DNA of 64,000 nucleotides from the NCBI RefSeq assembly GCF_000176035.2, contig NC_015675.1, positions 4,964,001-5,028,000 of the forward strand. Reading direction: 5' to 3'. The notes under the pieces were generated by a model, which ran no database searches, was not told the origin of the DNA, and was given only the letters and a program-made list of their open reading frames with translations. Origin of the DNA: Mesorhizobium opportunistum WSM2075 (GTDB lineage: Bacteria > Pseudomonadota > Alphaproteobacteria > Rhizobiales > Rhizobiaceae). Of the stretch, positions 8,453-20,610 are shown piece by piece. The stretch's first letter is position 1; every line of letters begins with the position of its first letter. The position numbers and the translations under genes are program-made.

Positions 8453-10117
8453 ATGAGAGTCGATCTTTACGAAAAACTGACCCGTGCCGGCGCTACAAGG
8501 CGCGACATATTGAAGGGCGCGGCCAGCATGGCCGCGATCGCGGCGGCATCCGGCGCGGGGCTCGGCGCCCTGACGCGCCCTGCTTCCGCGGCAAGCGAGC
8601 TACGCAAGCAAATCCTGCAGATTCCCGGCGTTGGCAAAGGCCAGCCGACCGATGCCGACTTCCAGAAGGTTGGCGAGCTCTGCCTCGAAGCGACCAAGGC
8701 CAATGTCAAGGAAGGCGAATTCGCCGGCGTCGAGCTGACCTTCATGGGCCTCAACAACCAGAACCTGCACAATGTGCTGTTCCGCGGCTTCCTGAAGCCG
8801 TGGGAGGCCTATACCGGCGCCAAGATCAGCTGGATCGACCTGGCGCAGGCCGACTACAATGCCCGCCTGCAGCAGTCGATCGCCACCGGCACCGTCGACT
8901 TCGACATCATCGAGATGGGCGCGCCCTTCGAGGGCGATGTTTGCGGCAAGGGCCTGACCTCCGAGATGCCCGACTGGGTCAAGACGCAGATCGATTTCGA
9001 CGATCTCGTCAACTACCTGAAACCGCCGGTCGGCACCTGGAACGGCAAGCAGTACCGCGTGACCGTCGACGGCGACGCGCACAATTTCAACTACCGCACC
9101 GACGTGTTCGCCGATGCCGATCTCGCCAAGGCCTGGAAGGATGGCGGCGGCGAAGGCGAATGGGGCGTGCCGAAGACCTGGCAGCAGGTGCAGGCCGTGA
9201 CCAAGTTCCTCAAGGGCAAGAAGCTCAAGGACCAGGACGTCTACGGCTATCTCGACGCGCCAAAGCCGTGGGGCGGCTTCGGCTTCTACTTCCTCGGCAG
9301 CCGCGCCACCGCCTATGCCAAGCACCCCGACGACAAGGCCTGGCTGTTCGACGCCGACACCATGAAGCCGCGCGTCAACAACCCGGCCTGGGTGCGCGCC
9401 ATCCAGGACGTCATCGACGCGCTGCCGTCCGAACCCGCCGACCAGATCAACGCCGACCCCAACACGACCGCCTTCCAGCAGTTCCTGGCGGGTACCGGAT
9501 CGATGGTCACCTGGTGGGGCGACGTCGGTTCCAACGTCAAAACGAACGATTCCTCGGTCATCGGCGACGTCACCGGCTTCTCGATCCTGCCGGGCTCGGA
9601 CGACGTTTACAATTCGAAGACCGGTAAGTGGGACAAGCTCGCCAGCGGGCCGAACTACGCGCCGAACTGCGCCTATCTCGGCTGGGGCGTCTATGTCATG
9701 GCCCGCGTCGATGCCGACGAGAAGAAGAAGAAGGCGGCATGGTCCGCGGCCGCCCATCTCGGCGGCAAGGACCTGTCGATCTGGACGGCCATGTACCCGT
9801 CGGGCTTCCAGCCCTACCGCAACTCGCATTTCGACATTCCCGAGTGGGTGGCGGCCGGCTATGACGAGGCCTTCATCACCTCGTATCTCAAGTCGGAAGG
9901 CGACAGCTACAACCACCCGAATGCGGCGATCGAGCCGCGTATCCCCGGCATCTTCCAGTACTATTCCGCCGCCGAGGATATTTTGGCCAACACCTTCGCC
10001 GGCAAGATGAAGGCGCAGGAAGGCGCGGACGCCATTGCAGCGGCCTGGGAGAAGCTGACCGACCAGATCGGCCGCGACAACCAGATCAAGCTCTACAAGG
10101 CCTCGCTCGGCATGTAG
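8453..10117 (+). CDS. ABC sugar-binding protein with Tat signal
   Basis: A 554-residue extracellular solute-binding protein (family 1 type). The ATG at 8453 follows GGGAGGA. A twin-arginine signal is visible: TRRDILKG (R16-R17) then a hydrophobic AASMAAIAAASGAG segment and PASAA cleavage region, so it is probably exported folded by Tat. The mature protein has the periplasmic binding-protein pattern and many aromatic residues (WNGKQYR, WGGFGFYF, TWWGD) that could stack on sugar rings. It is about 100 residues longer than common sugar-binding proteins of this class. First gene of the importer operon with two permeases. Substrate not determinable; the catabolic neighbours suggest a sugar or polyol. 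Confidence 0.9.
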   Translation: MRVDLYEKLTRAGATRRDILKGAASMAAIAAASGAGLGALTRPASAASELRKQILQIPGVGKGQPTDADFQKVGELCLEATKANVKEGEFAGVELTFMGLNNQNLHNVLFRGFLKPWEAYTGAKISWIDLAQADYNARLQQSIATGTVDFDIIEMGAPFEGDVCGKGLTSEMPDWVKTQIDFDDLVNYLKPPVGTWNGKQYRVTVDGDAHNFNYRTDVFADADLAKAWKDGGGEGEWGVPKTWQQVQAVTKFLKGKKLKDQDVYGYLDAPKPWGGFGFYFLGSRATAYAKHPDDKAWLFDADTMKPRVNNPAWVRAIQDVIDALPSEPADQINADPNTTAFQQFLAGTGSMVTWWGDVGSNVKTNDSSVIGDVTGFSILPGSDDVYNSKTGKWDKLASGPNYAPNCAYLGWGVYVMARVDADEKKKKAAWSAAAHLGGKDLSIWTAMYPSGFQPYRNSHFDIPEWVAAGYDEAFITSYLKSEGDSYNHPNAAIEPRIPGIFQYYSAAEDILANTFAGKMKAQEGADAIAAAWEKLTDQIGRDNQIKLYKASLGM

Positions 10118-10132
10118 GCTGGCCTATGAACC

Positions 10133-10158
10133 GTGGTCCGGCGGCAACGCCGGACCAC
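10133..10158 (+). other. Intercistronic hairpin after the binding-protein gene
   Basis: GTGGTCCGGC (10133-10142) pairs perfectly with GCCGGACCAC (10149-10158) across a 6-base loop, 15 bases after the stop of the binding-protein gene. Such hairpins often stabilise the binding-protein part of the message or attenuate the permeases. It has only a short T run, so full termination is less likely. Confidence 0.65.
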
Positions 10159-10207
10159 TTTAGACCGGCTCCGGCTCATCGAGGAGCCTTCCAAACGGGC
10201 GAGATTT

Positions 10208-11329
10208 GTGACTGACCAGACTTCGACCGCAAACCAGTGGCCGGCAGATGCCGGTGCTTACGATCTGATTTCCCCGGCCCGCAAACGGCTTGGCTGGGCG
10301 CTGATGGCTGCGGCAACGCTCGGCCTGCTGGCGATCATCGTGATCGAGATCCTGTACAAGACCGAGGCCGGCACCGTCGGCTTCGAGACCTGGCGCCCGG
10401 TCGTCTATGCCTATGTGCTGTGGGGCGTGGCGCTCGGCGTCGGCCAGGTGCTGATGCGCGGCGAGGACGGCCAACGCGCGCTGTTCCTGCTGCCGGCGCT
10501 GCTGTTCACCATCGCCATGGTGATCTTCCCGACGCTGTTCGGCTTCTACATCGCGCTGACGGACTGGAACCTGAGTTCGTTCTCGGGCCGCAAGTTCAAC
10601 GGGCTCGACAATTTCTGGCAGATGCTGGGTGATCCTTACTACCGCAACGCGCTGTTCAACATGGTGCTCTACGTGCTGGCGGTGCTGGTCGAATATGTCA
10701 TCGCCTTCGGGCTGGCGCTTCTGCTCAACGCACAGATCCGGGCGCGAAAATTCTTCCGCGTCGTCTTCCTGATGCCGCTGATGCTGTCGCCGGTCGCCGT
10801 ATCCTGGATGATCGGCAAATCGCTGATGGAGTACCGGTTCGGCCCGGCGGCGACGCTGGCGCGCCATCTCGGCTGGGAAAATCCCGCCTTCTTTTCCGAC
10901 CCGATCATCGCGCGCATCTCGATCATGATACTCGATGCCTGGACCTTCATTCCGTTCATGATGATCATGCTGCTGGCCGGCCTGCAGGCCATGTCGCGCG
11001 AGGTGCTGGAAGCGGCCCGCGTCGACGGCGCCAATGCCTGGCAGACCTTCTGGCAGGTCACCTTCCCGCTGATGCTGCCGGTTTCGGTGACCGCTGTCAT
11101 CCTGCGCATCATCTTTAAGCTGAAGCTTGCCGACATCATCATCACCGTGACGTCCGGAGGCCCGGGCGGCGCGACCGATTCCGTCTCCAGCTTCATCTAC
11201 CGCGAATACCGCGACCGCTCGAATGTCGGCTACGGCACCATGCTGGCGATGGCCTATCTCGTGATCATCGTCGTATTCGTGACCTGGCTATTGAAGATCG
11301 CCAACCGCTTCGTGCGCAACGTGAACTAG
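10208..11329 (+). CDS. ABC sugar permease (MalF/UgpA type)
   Basis: An inner-membrane permease of about 373 residues with some eight hydrophobic segments; the first two precede the usual six-helix core. The EAA loop reads EAARVDGANAWQTFWQV and contacts the ATPase. GTG at 10208 (VTDQTSTANQ) is preferred because the longer frame from 10133 runs through the intercistronic hairpin and has no protein-like sequence; the ribosome binding site (GGCGAG) is weak, so the start is uncertain by a few codons. Second gene of the importer operon, 12 bases before the next permease. Confidence 0.87.
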   Translation: MTDQTSTANQWPADAGAYDLISPARKRLGWALMAAATLGLLAIIVIEILYKTEAGTVGFETWRPVVYAYVLWGVALGVGQVLMRGEDGQRALFLLPALLFTIAMVIFPTLFGFYIALTDWNLSSFSGRKFNGLDNFWQMLGDPYYRNALFNMVLYVLAVLVEYVIAFGLALLLNAQIRARKFFRVVFLMPLMLSPVAVSWMIGKSLMEYRFGPAATLARHLGWENPAFFSDPIIARISIMILDAWTFIPFMMIMLLAGLQAMSREVLEAARVDGANAWQTFWQVTFPLMLPVSVTAVILRIIFKLKLADIIITVTSGGPGGATDSVSSFIYREYRDRSNVGYGTMLAMAYLVIIVVFVTWLLKIANRFVRNVN

Positions 11330-11341
11330 GGCGGCCGGATC

Positions 11342-12259
11342 ATGAGCGTTCAGACAACCGAATACACCGTTTCCGAAATCCGCTCTCCAGCGAGCTTCAT
11401 CACCAGCCGTGTCGTCATCTACGGCGCGCTTGTCTTCTGGGCCTTCATCTGCCTGTTCCCGATCTACTGGACGATAACGACCTCGTTCAAATCGGCGGTC
11501 GACGTCACGCAAGGACATCTGATCCCGTTCGTCGATTTCTGGCCGGACTGGAAAGGCTGGCGATCGCTCGGCCTGTCGCCGGATTCGATCTTCCAGACCT
11601 CCACGGTGCGCGACGAGTTCTTCAAGCGTTTCATGAACTCGGTCATCACCTCGGTCGGCGCGTCGAGCCTCGCCATCGTCATCGGCAGCCTCGCCGCCTA
11701 CGGCCTGACGCGCTACCGCTACAAATTCGCCTGGTTCAAGAACGAGGACATCTCCTTCTTCTTCCTGTCGCAGCTGATCCTGCCGCCGGTGGTGCTCGCC
11801 CTGCCCTTCCTGGTGCTCTACCGGGAAGTCGGGCTGCTCGACACCCGCATCGGGCTGATCCTGCTCTACACGCTGATGGTGCTGCCGATCGTCATCTGGA
11901 TCATGCGCGACCAGTTCAACTCCATCCCCGTCGAGCTCGAGGAGGCAGCGCTCGTCGACGGATTGTCGATCTGGGGCGCTTTCTTCCGCATCGTCATGCC
12001 GATCGCGCTGCCGGGCATGGTCGCCGCCTTCATCCTGGCGATGGTGCTGTGCTGGAACGAGTATTTCTTCGCCGCGCTTTTGACCTCGACCGATGCCAAG
12101 ACCATTCCCGTCATGGTAGCGAGCCAGACCGGCTCGCAAGGCATCAACTGGTGGTCGATGGCAGCGCTTGCCACCGCCGCGATAGCACCGCTGGCGGTCA
12201 TCGGCATCGCGCTGGAGCGCTATCTGATCATGGGCATGACCGCGGGAGCGGTGAAGTAG
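11342..12259 (+). CDS. ABC sugar permease (MalG/UgpE type)
   Basis: A 305-residue inner-membrane permease with six hydrophobic helices and an EAA motif EEAALVDGLSIWGAFFRI. It pairs with the 10208-11329 permease to form the membrane channel. The N-terminal tail (MSVQTTEYTVSEIRSP) is cytoplasmic, followed by the first helix VIYGALVFWAFICLFPIYW. GGGCGG upstream of 11342 is the likely ribosome binding site. Last gene of the operon, ended by the hairpin at 12271-12299. Confidence 0.9.
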   Translation: MSVQTTEYTVSEIRSPASFITSRVVIYGALVFWAFICLFPIYWTITTSFKSAVDVTQGHLIPFVDFWPDWKGWRSLGLSPDSIFQTSTVRDEFFKRFMNSVITSVGASSLAIVIGSLAAYGLTRYRYKFAWFKNEDISFFFLSQLILPPVVLALPFLVLYREVGLLDTRIGLILLYTLMVLPIVIWIMRDQFNSIPVELEEAALVDGLSIWGAFFRIVMPIALPGMVAAFILAMVLCWNEYFFAALLTSTDAKTIPVMVASQTGSQGINWWSMAALATAAIAPLAVIGIALERYLIMGMTAGAVK

Positions 12260-12270
12260 CGGTTGCCGCT

Positions 12271-12299
12271 CTTCCTTCTCCCCTTGCGGGAGAAGGAAG
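12271..12299. terminator. Bidirectional terminator-like hairpin
   Basis: A perfect 12-bp stem (12271-12282 with 12288-12299) and 5-base loop between the convergent permease and creatininase-fold genes. The purine/pyrimidine-rich arms resemble short repeats common in Hyphomicrobiales intergenic DNA. No long T run follows. Confidence 0.6.
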
Positions 12300-12307
12300 A
12301 ACCTCCG

Positions 12308-13051
12308 CTAGCGCCTGAGGATTTCTCTCAGATGATCCATAATCATCGCCACGCCCCTCTGCCCCAACTCCGCCGAGGCCTCCGGCGCGCTTGCCGTGTA
12401 CCAGCCGGTGTTATCGGCGAAGTGGGCGGCATCGACAGCTTCCGGACATAACGCCAACATCAGCGATGTCTCGCCGATGCCGGCGTGGTCGAACGGGTAC
12501 TTGCCGTTCATGGTCGCCGGCATCAGCGGATGCACCTGCACCCAGTTGAAGAAGTTTTCACCCGCGGCATGCCCGGAATAGTAGTCGGCCATCTCCTGCG
12601 AGCCCCACCAGCCCTCGCCGCGCTGCTTTTCGAGGAAACGGAAGATCGCCTGACGGCCGGCGGTCTTGAAGGCGAGGTCGGTCGGCATGCCGGCGGCAAA
12701 GTTCTCGGTCTGGTGGTGGATGACGGCGTGGATGTTGCGAAAGCCGATGCGCAGCAGGCCGTAGAACAGCTCTTCCGCGAACGGCGCCAGCTGATTGCCG
12801 CCGACCTGCACCGAGCCGGTGCCCTCCGGCGGCGCCACCGCGTAGCTCGCGGCACCGTAGTAGAAGGGCGGCAGGATGACGACCTCCCTCTCCTTCTCGA
12901 ACAGTTCCAGCGTCTTGACGACAGCCAGCGTGTCCATGCCGACAGCCATGTGCTCGCCATGGTATTCGAGCACGCCGAGCGGCAGCGCGACCGGCCAATT
13001 CTCAGCGATCGCCTTGCGGATCTGGTGCGGCAGCATCAGTTCATAGCGCAT
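12308..13051 (-). CDS. Creatininase-family hydrolase
   Basis: A 247-residue cytoplasmic enzyme of the creatininase fold, normally a metal-dependent cyclic amide or ring hydrolase. Likely metal ligands fall in LEYHGEHMAVGMD (E29, H31, D40) and in HAGIGETS near the C-terminus, plus IHHQTEN in the middle. True creatininases read EQHGPH here, so creatinine is an unlikely substrate. From memory, a creatininase-family member (IolN) opens a diketo-inositol ring in Thermotoga; next to sugar uptake genes, ring opening of an oxidised sugar or polyol is a reasonable but unproven guess. Three bases separate it from the SIS gene, so they share an operon. Confidence 0.8.
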   Translation of the reverse strand: MRYELMLPHQIRKAIAENWPVALPLGVLEYHGEHMAVGMDTLAVVKTLELFEKEREVVILPPFYYGAASYAVAPPEGTGSVQVGGNQLAPFAEELFYGLLRIGFRNIHAVIHHQTENFAAGMPTDLAFKTAGRQAIFRFLEKQRGEGWWGSQEMADYYSGHAAGENFFNWVQVHPLMPATMNGKYPFDHAGIGETSLMLALCPEAVDAAHFADNTGWYTASAPEASAELGQRGVAMIMDHLREILRR

Positions 13052-13054
13052 GAT

Positions 13055-13681
13055 CTATTCCATGTTGGTGTGGCGGGCGCGCATGGCTTCAGGCGACGCA
13101 CCGGTCAGGGATTTGAGCTTCAGCACCATCACTTCGAACAGCAGGAACAGCGCTCCTTCGAACACCGAGCCCATCGGCAGCACCGATGTCTTTTGCGCGC
13201 CCTGATCGTTGGCCATGGTCTGTGCGGGAATGAGCAGCGTGAAATCGGCGCGCTTCGCAGCGCTGCTTTCGGCCTGGGCGGTCAGCAGAAGGTTGGTCGC
13301 GCCGGCGGCGTGCGCAACCTGCATCAAGGTCAGCACGGTCGTGGTTTCTCCCGGTCCGGAACTGGCCAGGAAGACGTCGCCCGGCCCCAGAGGCGGCGTG
13401 TTCATGTCGCCGACCACGGAAACCGGCAGGCCGAGATGATAGAGCCGCATGGCGAAGCCCTTGACCTGCAAGGCCTCGCGGCCGCAGCCATAGACGACGA
13501 CCCGTCCAGCATCAGCCAGCATCTTGCAGGCGGTGTCGATCCGGCTCTCGTCGACGCGCTCCAGCACGCCGCCGAGTTCGGCAAGCGCGGTCCTGAACAG
13601 GGTTTCGTTCCGGTCGCTCACGGCAAACCCGCTCTCGAAATCATCTTGCGATTTTCCCACGAACAGCTTGATTTCGTTCAT
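13055..13681 (-). CDS. SIS-domain sugar phosphate isomerase-like protein
   Basis: A 208-residue protein with one SIS (sugar isomerase) domain. The phosphate-sugar binding region is VVVYGCGREALQVKGFA and the second Ser-rich loop is FLASSGPGETTTV; the layout matches 6-phospho-3-hexuloisomerase-like proteins. The C-terminus (LGDQ-like stretch GSVFEGALFLLFEVMV) is the usual dimer helix. It is the first gene of a two-gene minus operon with the creatininase-fold enzyme and faces the aldo/keto reductase across a palindrome. Likely isomerises a phosphorylated ketose from the neighbouring kinase pathway. Substrate unknown. Confidence 0.83.
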   Translation of the reverse strand: MNEIKLFVGKSQDDFESGFAVSDRNETLFRTALAELGGVLERVDESRIDTACKMLADAGRVVVYGCGREALQVKGFAMRLYHLGLPVSVVGDMNTPPLGPGDVFLASSGPGETTTVLTLMQVAHAAGATNLLLTAQAESSAAKRADFTLLIPAQTMANDQGAQKTSVLPMGSVFEGALFLLFEVMVLKLKSLTGASPEAMRARHTNME

Positions 13682-13737
13682 GCTAGCAACCGCGAAAATG
13701 CGTGTCCAACGCCGCGCGGCGCTTTTGCCTGATCACA

Positions 13738-13756
13738 GGCATGATAGTGTCATGCC
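13738..13756. promoter_or_regulatory. Candidate operator: 7-5-7 palindrome
   Basis: GGCATGA-N5-TCATGCC, perfect in both 7-base arms, centred in the 116-base gap between the divergent SIS and aldo/keto reductase genes. Just upstream, GCCTG and CAGGC (13727-13740) give a second, overlapping inverted pair. Position and symmetry suit a dimeric GntR- or LacI-type repressor; no such regulator gene is in the window. Confidence 0.5.
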
Positions 13757-13797
13757 AGACAAATCAACCCACAGATCAATCCGGGACACTGCAGGAC

Positions 13798-14820
13798 ATG
13801 AAGACACGGCATTTCGACCGCATCGGCAATGGCGGCATCACTTTTACCGAGCTCGGCTTCGGCACCGCGCCGCTCGGCAATCTCTACCGCGCCGTTTCGG
13901 ATGAGGATGCCAATGCCACGCTCGAAGCCGCCTGGGGGACCGGGTGCCGCTACTACGACACCGCGCCACTCTACGGGCTTGGCTTGTCGGAAACACGCCT
14001 CAACCCGTTCCTGCGCGGCAGGAAGCGCGACGACTATGTGCTGTCGAGCAAGGTCGGCCGCATCATGCGCGCCTGCCCGCCGGAGCAACGCACGGGCATA
14101 GGCAAGTTCTTCGACACGCCGTCGCGGCGCGAGGTGTACGATTACAGCTATGATGGCGTCATGCGCTCGTTCGAGGCCTCGCTGGAGCGCCTCGGCGTCG
14201 ACCGCATCGATATCCTCTTCGTGCACGATGTCGACATCTTCACCCATGGCAGCAAGGAAGCGTCCGACCAGCGCATCGAGGAGTTCATGCGCTCGGGCTA
14301 TTACGGGCTGCTGTCATTGCGTGACCAGGGCGTGATCAAGGCGTTCGGTGGCGGCATCAATGAATGGCAGGTTGCCCAGACGCTGGCCGAGCGCGGCGAT
14401 TTCGACCTGTTCCTGCTTGCCGGGCGCTACACGCTGCTGGAACAGGAGGCGCTGACGTCCTTCCTGCCGCTCTGCCAGAAGCGCGGCATCGGCATCGTTC
14501 TCGGCGGCCCCTACAATTCCGGCATCCTGGCAACCGGACCGAAACCGGGCGCCTACTACAACTACTCCGAGGCCCCCAAGGACATCCTTGAGCGGGTCGC
14601 CCGCATCGAGGGCGTCTGCAAGCGCCATGGCGTCAGGCTGATCGAGGCGGCGCTGCAGTTCCCGCTGCTGCATCCATCGGTCGTCTCGGTGATCCCCGGC
14701 GGCCAGCGGCCGAGCGAAGTGGAGAGCAACCGATCGCTGCTCGACGCCAAGCTGCCCGCGGCCCTGTGGGCCGACCTCAAGAAGGAAGGCCTGATGCGCG
14801 CGGATGCGCCCACCGCATAG
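13798..14820 (+). CDS. Aldo/keto reductase (aldose/pyridoxal dehydrogenase type)
   Basis: A 340-residue NAD(P)-dependent oxidoreductase with the AKR barrel. The catalytic tetrad is visible as D54 (YYDTAPLYG), Y59, K85 (LSSKVGR) and H143 (LFVHDVD). The sequence style (TELGFGTAPLGNLY) matches the subgroup with D-threo-aldose/L-fucose and pyridoxal 4-dehydrogenases. ATG at 13798 follows GCAGGA; an upstream frame from 13702 crosses the palindrome and is rejected. It may oxidise the sugar taken up by the adjacent ABC system to a lactone. This fits the creatininase-fold and SIS neighbours but is inference. Confidence 0.85.
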   Translation: MKTRHFDRIGNGGITFTELGFGTAPLGNLYRAVSDEDANATLEAAWGTGCRYYDTAPLYGLGLSETRLNPFLRGRKRDDYVLSSKVGRIMRACPPEQRTGIGKFFDTPSRREVYDYSYDGVMRSFEASLERLGVDRIDILFVHDVDIFTHGSKEASDQRIEEFMRSGYYGLLSLRDQGVIKAFGGGINEWQVAQTLAERGDFDLFLLAGRYTLLEQEALTSFLPLCQKRGIGIVLGGPYNSGILATGPKPGAYYNYSEAPKDILERVARIEGVCKRHGVRLIEAALQFPLLHPSVVSVIPGGQRPSEVESNRSLLDAKLPAALWADLKKEGLMRADAPTA

Positions 14821-14853
14821 ACCGGGGCCCTGGCGGCCGAACGCACAAAAATG

Positions 14854-14877
14854 AAAAGCCGGGCGGGCCCGGCTTTT
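14854..14877. terminator. Bidirectional Rho-independent terminator
   Basis: AAAAGCCGGG (14854-14863) pairs perfectly with CCCGGCTTTT (14868-14877), loop CGGG. It separates the convergent aldo/keto reductase and hupB genes. Confidence 0.85.
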
Positions 14878-14902
14878 CTGGTCTCTGAAAAAGAAAAAAC
14901 GC

Positions 14903-15175
14903 TTAGTTGACTGCGTCCTTGAGGCCCTTGCCGGCCGAGAACTTCGGCACGGTGCGTGCCGGGATCTTCACTTCGGCGCCGGTCTGAGGGTTGCGGCCGG
15001 TCGAAGCCGCACGCTTTGACACGGTGAAATTGCCAAAGCCGACAAGCCGGACATCGCCGCCCTTCTTCAGTTCGCCGGTGATCACGGAAAATACCGCATC
15101 GACCGCCGACTGCGCGTCACCCTTCGAAATGCTCGCGGCGTCGGCGACAGCGGACACCAGTTCGTTCTTGTTCAT
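14903..15175 (-). CDS. hupB: DNA-binding protein HU
   Basis: A 90-residue histone-like protein that bends DNA and compacts the nucleoid as a dimer. It begins MNKNELVSAVADAA and carries the family signature around GFGNFTVSKRAASTGRNP, the beta-arm region, then TVPKFSAGKGLKDAVN. The length is standard. ATG at 15175 has a GGAAGGGA site upstream; longer frames reaching toward lon have no support. It follows lon in the same direction, separated by two hairpins, so it likely has its own promoter. clpP-clpX-lon-hupB order is common in alphaproteobacteria. Confidence 0.96.
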   Translation of the reverse strand: MNKNELVSAVADAASISKGDAQSAVDAVFSVITGELKKGGDVRLVGFGNFTVSKRAASTGRNPQTGAEVKIPARTVPKFSAGKGLKDAVN

Positions 15176-15283
15176 AAAAATTCCCTTCCATGAGAACACC
15201 GGAACTAACGACTCATCCGGCAGGAAACGGACTTTAGAAAGAAGCGCTTCCGCAACCAAGTCGAAAAGGCAGGAAAAAACCGG

Positions 15284-15340
15284 AAAAAGCCCGGAATTCC
15301 GGGGTTTTTCACATGAAAAAGCCGGGCGCGAGGCCCGGCT
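15284..15340 (-). terminator. Two tandem hairpins ending lon transcription
   Basis: On the minus strand, an 8-bp GC stem (15320-15327 with 15333-15340) is followed by five T, a classic terminator 30 bases past the lon stop. Immediately after it comes a second near-perfect hairpin at 15284-15309 with A and T tails. Both lie upstream of hupB. Confidence 0.8.
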
Positions 15341-15372
15341 CTTCTGTTTGTGCGCTGCAACTTTAGCAATTA

Positions 15373-17784
<2,412 letters not shown>

Positions 17785-18008
17785 TGTCCAACCTTTCATG
17801 TCGCGGCCGCTAATTGAGCCAACCGCGAATCTTATATTAACGACCGGGGATCGTTCCGCCTACCACCGTTTGTGACGGGAGTTTTACAGCACAGAAATCG
17901 GGCACCTCGGCCTTCTCGTGTTAGGTGGATGCAAGCGGGGCAAAGATCAAGAGTTAACATCGTCCGCAATCCATTCCATTGCAAAGGTCGTATGCCCCGT
18001 GACAGCAA

Positions 18009-18031
18009 AACGGCGCCGCAAGGGCGCCGTT
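18009..18031 (-). terminator. Terminator downstream of clpX
   Basis: Perfect 9-bp stem AACGGCGCC/GGCGCCGTT with a 5-base loop, followed on the minus strand by TTGC after the paired Ts. It sits 29 bases past the clpX stop. Confidence 0.7.
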
Positions 18032-18059
18032 CCACAAAAATATGGGCTGAAGTGCCATA

Positions 18060-19334
<1,275 letters not shown>

Positions 19335-19628
19335 TTTCATGTCCTTTCATGGCCGCCCGCCGATGGTCTGGCTGAAAGGGCGCAACTTCAATCTATCGCG
19401 GGAATCCGCCGCCGCCAGTGTCCCGGCTCCCGCAACGTATTCCGTACGAAACACAAATCAGAAAACGTGGCAATGATTCGCAGCTCCCCACGTAAAGCTA
19501 AGCCGTCGAAAATCAACATAGCCTTAACGTAGGCAATCCCGACCGTCGAGGGAACAGCCAATTGTGGCCGAAATGACGCAAGACGCACCAAAAGCGCGTG
19601 ATGGTGCCATCCAACTGCCAACAAGCCC

Positions 19629-20258
19629 TTATGCCAGCGCTCCCTCGGCCGCCTCGCGCGACGAAATGACCTTGTCGATGAGGCCGAAGTCCCTGGCCTC
19701 GTCGGCGGTCATGAAATGGTCGCGGTCGAGCGTCTTCTCGATCTCTTCGTAGCTCTTGCCGGTGTGCTTGACGTAAACCTCGTTGAGGCGGCGCTTCAGC
19801 TTGATGATGTCCTGGGCATGACGCTCGATGTCGGACGCCTGGCCCTGGAAGCCGCCGGAGGGCTGGTGAACCATGATGCGGGCGTTCGGCGTGGCGAAGC
19901 GCATGTCCTTGTGACCGGCGGTCAGGAGCAGCGAGCCCATCGAGGCCGCCTGGCCGATGCAGAGCGTCGACACCGCCGGCTTGATGAACTGCATGGTGTC
20001 GTAGATCGCCATGCCCGAGGTGACGACACCGCCCGGCGAATTGATATAGAGGTTGATTTCCTTCTTCGGGTTCTCGGCTTCGAGGAACAGGAGCTGCGCG
20101 CAGACCAGCGTCGCCATGCCGTCCTCGACCGGACCGGTGATGAAAATGATGCGCTCCTTGAGGAGGCGCGAAAAAATGTCGTAGGCACGCTCGCCGCGAT
20201 TGGTCTGTTCGACCACCATCGGAACGAGGTTCATGTAGGTTTCGACGGGGTTCTTCAT
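19629..20258 (-). CDS. clpP: ATP-dependent Clp protease proteolytic subunit
   Basis: A 209-residue serine protease that forms a double-ring chamber with ClpX or ClpA. Catalytic triad: S106 (GQAASMGS), H131 (VHQPSGG) and D180 (LDRDHFM). Substrate-channel motifs INSPGG and the head-domain helix are intact, and length is standard. The first gene of the clpP-clpX-lon set. A heat-shock-like promoter candidate lies about 100 bases upstream (20354-20383). Some rhizobia carry several clpP copies; this one is the clpX-linked main copy by position. Confidence 0.97.
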   Translation of the reverse strand: MKNPVETYMNLVPMVVEQTNRGERAYDIFSRLLKERIIFITGPVEDGMATLVCAQLLFLEAENPKKEINLYINSPGGVVTSGMAIYDTMQFIKPAVSTLCIGQAASMGSLLLTAGHKDMRFATPNARIMVHQPSGGFQGQASDIERHAQDIIKLKRRLNEVYVKHTGKSYEEIEKTLDRDHFMTADEARDFGLIDKVISSREAAEGALA

Positions 20259-20610
20259 TCGTTGTCTCTTATCTCGCGGTGGGATTCCGGCTCCGGGAAG
20301 GCTGGCAAGTGGGCTGGCAAGTCGGGCAGAATCGGTTCTGGATCGTTATTCTGTAAATAGGATGCCGGCTCATCCTTGTGCAAGGCCGACCCGTCCTAGC
20401 CATCTGGGCAAGTCGAATCAAGGTTTCCAGCCAAGGATTCGCAGCGGCCGACGCTTCTGCCGCTCTATAACGCACACCCTCGGGTCAGCCGGGTAGCAGT
20501 TTCTTAACCGCGTCACTTAACGAAATGCGCCGAAACCGCTTTCCTCCGAAGCCGCTTCCCCTACAATCCAACGTTGAACTGTCATTGCGCCGTTCAGCAG
20601 GGGGAGTGCC
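20259..20610 (-). promoter_or_regulatory. clpP upstream region; candidate promoter at 20354-20383
   Basis: A 352-base gap between clpP (minus) and a secreted-protein gene (plus). On the minus strand TTGCAC (rc of 20378-20383) and TATTTA (rc of 20354-20359) are 18 bases apart. The same stretch reads CTTG...CCTATTT, close to the alphaproteobacterial heat-shock consensus I recall (CTTG, then CYTATNT) but with spacing one base longer. Nothing else stands out. Confidence 0.4.
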
